Source of the DNA: Usitatibacter rugosus
GTDB taxonomy: Bacteria > Pseudomonadota > Gammaproteobacteria > Burkholderiales > Usitatibacteraceae
Assembly: GCF_013003965.1 (NCBI RefSeq)
Contig: NZ_CP053069.1
Coordinates: forward strand, 3,255,419 to 3,319,418
Direction of reading: 5' to 3'
DNA: 64,000 nt
The notes under the pieces are model-generated. The model did not search any database. It saw nothing but the letters and a program-made list of their open reading frames with translations, and had not been told where the DNA came from. Of this stretch, positions 62,167 through 64,000 are shown piece by piece (the stretch's first letter is position 1; every line of letters starts with the position of its first letter). The position numbers and the translations under genes are program-made.

Positions 62167-63590
62167 ACACGAGAACCGTCAGCCGCTTCGCCGTCGCGAC
62201 GCTCGTCGCTGCGGTGATGGCCGCCTGCGCGACCGTCCCCGACATCGACGCGTCGCAATTCCCGCAGGCACCCGCGCAGTTCAAGGAACAGGCCGCGTAC
62301 AAGGACCAAGGCAAGTGGACCGTCGTGAATCCGTCGACGACGCCGGCCCGTACGGATTGGTGGAAGGCCTTCGACGATCCGGTGCTGGACGAGCTGATTG
62401 AACGCGCGAACCGCAACAACGCGAGTATCCAGGCTTCCGCAGCACGGCTCGCGCAGGCTCGCGCCCTTGCCCGCATCACCGATGCGGATCGTTATCCGCA
62501 GCTCGGCGTCGGCGCTGGTGTCGGCCGCGTGGGCGGTGTGTTCGAAGGCACGAACGGTCCCGCGCGCTCCTTCGGCACCGTGGGCGCCAACCTGGGTTAC
62601 GAGCTCGATCTGTTCGGCAAGCTCTCGCGCGGTAGCGAGGCTGCACGCCTCGATGCCCGTGCGCAGGCGAGCCTGCTCGTGAGCACGCAACTGCTGGTGC
62701 AGGCCGATGTGGCCCAGGCTTATCTCGCGCTCCGTGCTTTGGATGACGAACGCACGATCGTGCGCGAAACGATTGCCGCCTATCGCGGAACCCTCGATCT
62801 CACGGAACGCCGCTATCGCGCCGGGGATGTCGCGGAACTGGACGTCGCTCGTGCCCGCACGGAGGTCGCTGCGACCGAGGCGGATCTCCTGGCGATCGAA
62901 CGTCGACGCACGGAGGTGGAGCACATCCTCGCCGTGCTGGTCGGTGAAGTCGCCTCGAACTTCGATGTCTCGTCCGGTGCGTGGAAGACCGCGCTGCCGC
63001 GCATTCCTGCCGGCGTGCCCTCGACCGTGCTCGCCCGGCGTCCCGACGTGGCGGCCGCCCAGGACCGGATGCTCGCAGCCCAGCAGCGGGCCGGTGTTGC
63101 GCGCGCCGCGTGGTTCCCGGATGTGTCGCTCACGGCGAACGCGGGCTATGCGTCTTCGGAGCTGTCGGACGTCTTCAAGTGGTCGGCGCGTGCGTGGGGC
63201 ATCGGTGCGCTGTTGTCGCTGCCAGTATTCGACGGCGGGCGGCGCGACGCGGGCGTGAAGAACGCGGACGCGATCCTCGATGAAAACGCGGCGAAGTATC
63301 GCGAGCAGGTGCTGGTGGCTTTCCGCGATGTGGAGGACCAGCTCTCCGCGCTGCGGCTGCTCTCCGAGCAGGCCGAGGCGCAGGATCGCGCGGTCTCGTC
63401 CGCGGCTCGAGCCACGGCGCTTTCCGATGCGCGCTATCGCAACGGCTTCGTGAGCCAGCTGGACCTCCTCGATTCGCAGCGGTCCGAGCTGCGCAATCGG
63501 CGCCAGGCGCTGCAGGTGCGCTCGGCCCAGTACCAGGCCACCGTCGGACTCGTGCGCGCCCTCGGAGGCGGCTGGGAGGTGAACACGTGA
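62163..63590 (+). CDS. Outer-membrane efflux lipoprotein (OprM/NodT family)
   Basis: 475 residues. ATG 62163 overlaps the SnoaL stop. Lipobox AAC in TLVAAVMAACATVP. Two outer-membrane-efflux repeats with TDWWKAFDDPVLDELIERAN, GYELDLFGKLSRGSEAARLD and LARRPDVAAAQDRMLAAQQR. Trimeric channel-tunnel that completes the AcrAB-OprM-type pump. Its stop overlaps a GTG starting a mini-gene. Confidence 0.96.
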   Translation: MNTRTVSRFAVATLVAAVMAACATVPDIDASQFPQAPAQFKEQAAYKDQGKWTVVNPSTTPARTDWWKAFDDPVLDELIERANRNNASIQASAARLAQARALARITDADRYPQLGVGAGVGRVGGVFEGTNGPARSFGTVGANLGYELDLFGKLSRGSEAARLDARAQASLLVSTQLLVQADVAQAYLALRALDDERTIVRETIAAYRGTLDLTERRYRAGDVAELDVARARTEVAATEADLLAIERRRTEVEHILAVLVGEVASNFDVSSGAWKTALPRIPAGVPSTVLARRPDVAAAQDRMLAAQQRAGVARAAWFPDVSLTANAGYASSELSDVFKWSARAWGIGALLSLPVFDGGRRDAGVKNADAILDENAAKYREQVLVAFRDVEDQLSALRLLSEQAEAQDRAVSSAARATALSDARYRNGFVSQLDLLDSQRSELRNRRQALQVRSAQYQATVGLVRALGGGWEVNT

Positions 63591-63667
63591 ACCGCTACGA
63601 CGACAGTGGCCCGCTGGTCGGCATGCTCGTCGCCATCGTCGCGCTCGCCATCCTCCTCCTCGCGTGA
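63587..63667 (+). CDS. 26-residue single-pass membrane peptide at the end of the efflux operon
   Basis: GTG 63587 overlaps the OprM-like stop (GTGA), and a strong GGGAGG (63574-63579) sits 7 bases upstream. Residues: a polar lead MNRYDDSGP, then one hydrophobic helix LVGMLVAIVALAILLLA to the end. Small enough to be missed by ordinary gene finding. In E. coli AcrZ is a small helical partner of AcrB; a similar pump-accessory role is inferred from position and shape, not from sequence similarity. Confidence 0.6.
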   Translation: MNRYDDSGPLVGMLVAIVALAILLLA

Positions 63668-63771
63668 CGAATAAAGGGCGTCCGAATAAAGGGGTCAGGA
63701 CAACTTATTCGAAAAAAGAAGCGTACGAATAAGTTGTCCTGACCCCTTTATTCAGTCTGCCCCCTATATTC
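63668..63771. repeat. GGGGTCAG-type palindrome with nested outer arms
   Basis: Inner arms GAATAAAGGGGTCAGGACAA onward (63684-63711) and reverse complement (63726-63753), perfect. Outer arms CGAATAAAGGGCG (63668-63680) against GCCCCCTATATTCG (63758-63771) are degenerate. Begins directly after TGA of the mini-gene. The remaining gap to 63848 shows nothing else. Confidence 0.9.
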
Positions 63772-63848
63772 GTTTCATGCGGCGCGTGCATGCGAACGAT
63801 GAGAACTTGTCCGGGCAGCCTTCGATGATTTCCTGTTAGCCTCGACCG

Positions 63849-64000
63849 ATGGCATCGACACTCGACCGCAGGGCCTGGATCATCACCCTCTCCGCCGCCG
63901 CGATCCTCATGGTCACCATGGGCGCACGGCAGTCGCAGGGGCTGTTTGTCTCGCCGCTCAACACGAGCACGGGCCTGGGCATTGCGACCATCAGCTTCGC
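63849..64000 (+). CDS. MFS transporter, N-terminal fragment (cut by window end)
   Basis: About 50 residues visible from ATG 63849: STLDRRAWIITLSAAAILMV and TMGARQSQGLFVSPLNTSTG. This pattern (first helix, then GARQSFGLF-like) is typical of MFS members of the oxalate/formate antiporter-like group. The rest lies outside the window. Confidence 0.75.
   Translation, partial: MASTLDRRAWIITLSAAAILMVTMGARQSQGLFVSPLNTSTGLGIATISF

Overview
The window is GC-rich (roughly two thirds G+C by eye) chromosomal DNA from a Gram-negative bacterium, most likely a soil or freshwater betaproteobacterium. The reasons are a Bug-family (TctC-like) binding protein, two RND tripartite efflux systems, a MetE/MetR pair, a LigD/Ku repair pair, an Anbu proteasome-like gene, a type IV pilin, and the CCCGCGAAGGCGGGA class of repeats common in that group. 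The species cannot be named from the sequence. There are no rRNA or tRNA genes, no phage or insertion-sequence transposase, and no CRISPR array. Genes are tightly packed, and ATGA or GTGA stop/start overlaps show many operons.

Layout. 1-2730: end of an Anbu operon (Anbu protease, transglutaminase-like protein), a beta/gamma-crystallin plus glycine-zipper envelope protein and a Dps-like protein. 3007-5675: a secreted unknown gene divergent from an ArsR regulator that heads three SRPBCC genes. 5733-10475: HtrA-type protease, cold-shock protein, GST, beta-propeller protein, membrane protein. 10476-15719: pilin gene overlapping asnS, a GGDEF/EAL regulator, two small paralogous secreted proteins. 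15861-21440: MdtB/AcrB-type RND pump, its adaptor and an MFS exporter. 21441-22116: a gene-poor block of nested inverted repeats. 22117-26695: M20 dipeptidase, cardiolipin synthase with a TesA-like lipoprotein, alpha/beta hydrolase. 26824-31746: NarL-type response regulator, a very large Reg_prop/Y_Y_Y histidine kinase and a TetA-like MFS pump. 31831-36796: small conserved genes (YaeQ), an SGNH-like lipoprotein, metE and divergent metR. 36831-40969: an ECF42-type sigma factor followed by its typical DGPF/YCII, DUF1428, VOC and SRPBCC partner genes. 41157-44643: a putative catabolic operon (class II aldolase, enol-lactonase-like hydrolase, Bug and TAXI binding proteins). 44886-48321: LytS/LytTR two-component pair, KANL-type hydrolase, DUF72. 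48359-53825: NHEJ genes ligD and ku, then MerR-TPR and spermidine-synthase-like genes. 53849-56961: small unknowns, RraB, GNAT, TetR. 57203-63667: an AcrAB-OprM/MexEF-type efflux operon ending in a 26-codon membrane peptide. 63849-end: a truncated MFS gene.

The most distinctive property is the number and variety of palindromic intergenic elements: at least nine hairpins built on a GGGTCAG core, several CCCGCGAAGGCGGGA hairpins, two copies of an element with GATAAACGCAGAT arms, one CACGGAG element, and a family with a GGGGGTCGGTAGGACC core. GGGTCAG-type copies supply the stop codons of several genes, one sits inside the ECF42 target operon, and one 66-bp copy lies in frame inside ligD, adding 22 residues between the ligase and polymerase domains. 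Other points of interest are a good ECF42-type promoter (TGTCGA-N18-CGAC) at the head of the DGPF operon, a translationally coupled mini-protein at the end of the efflux operon (possibly an AcrZ-like pump accessory), and a transglutaminase-like protein whose canonical HAW histidine is a serine.
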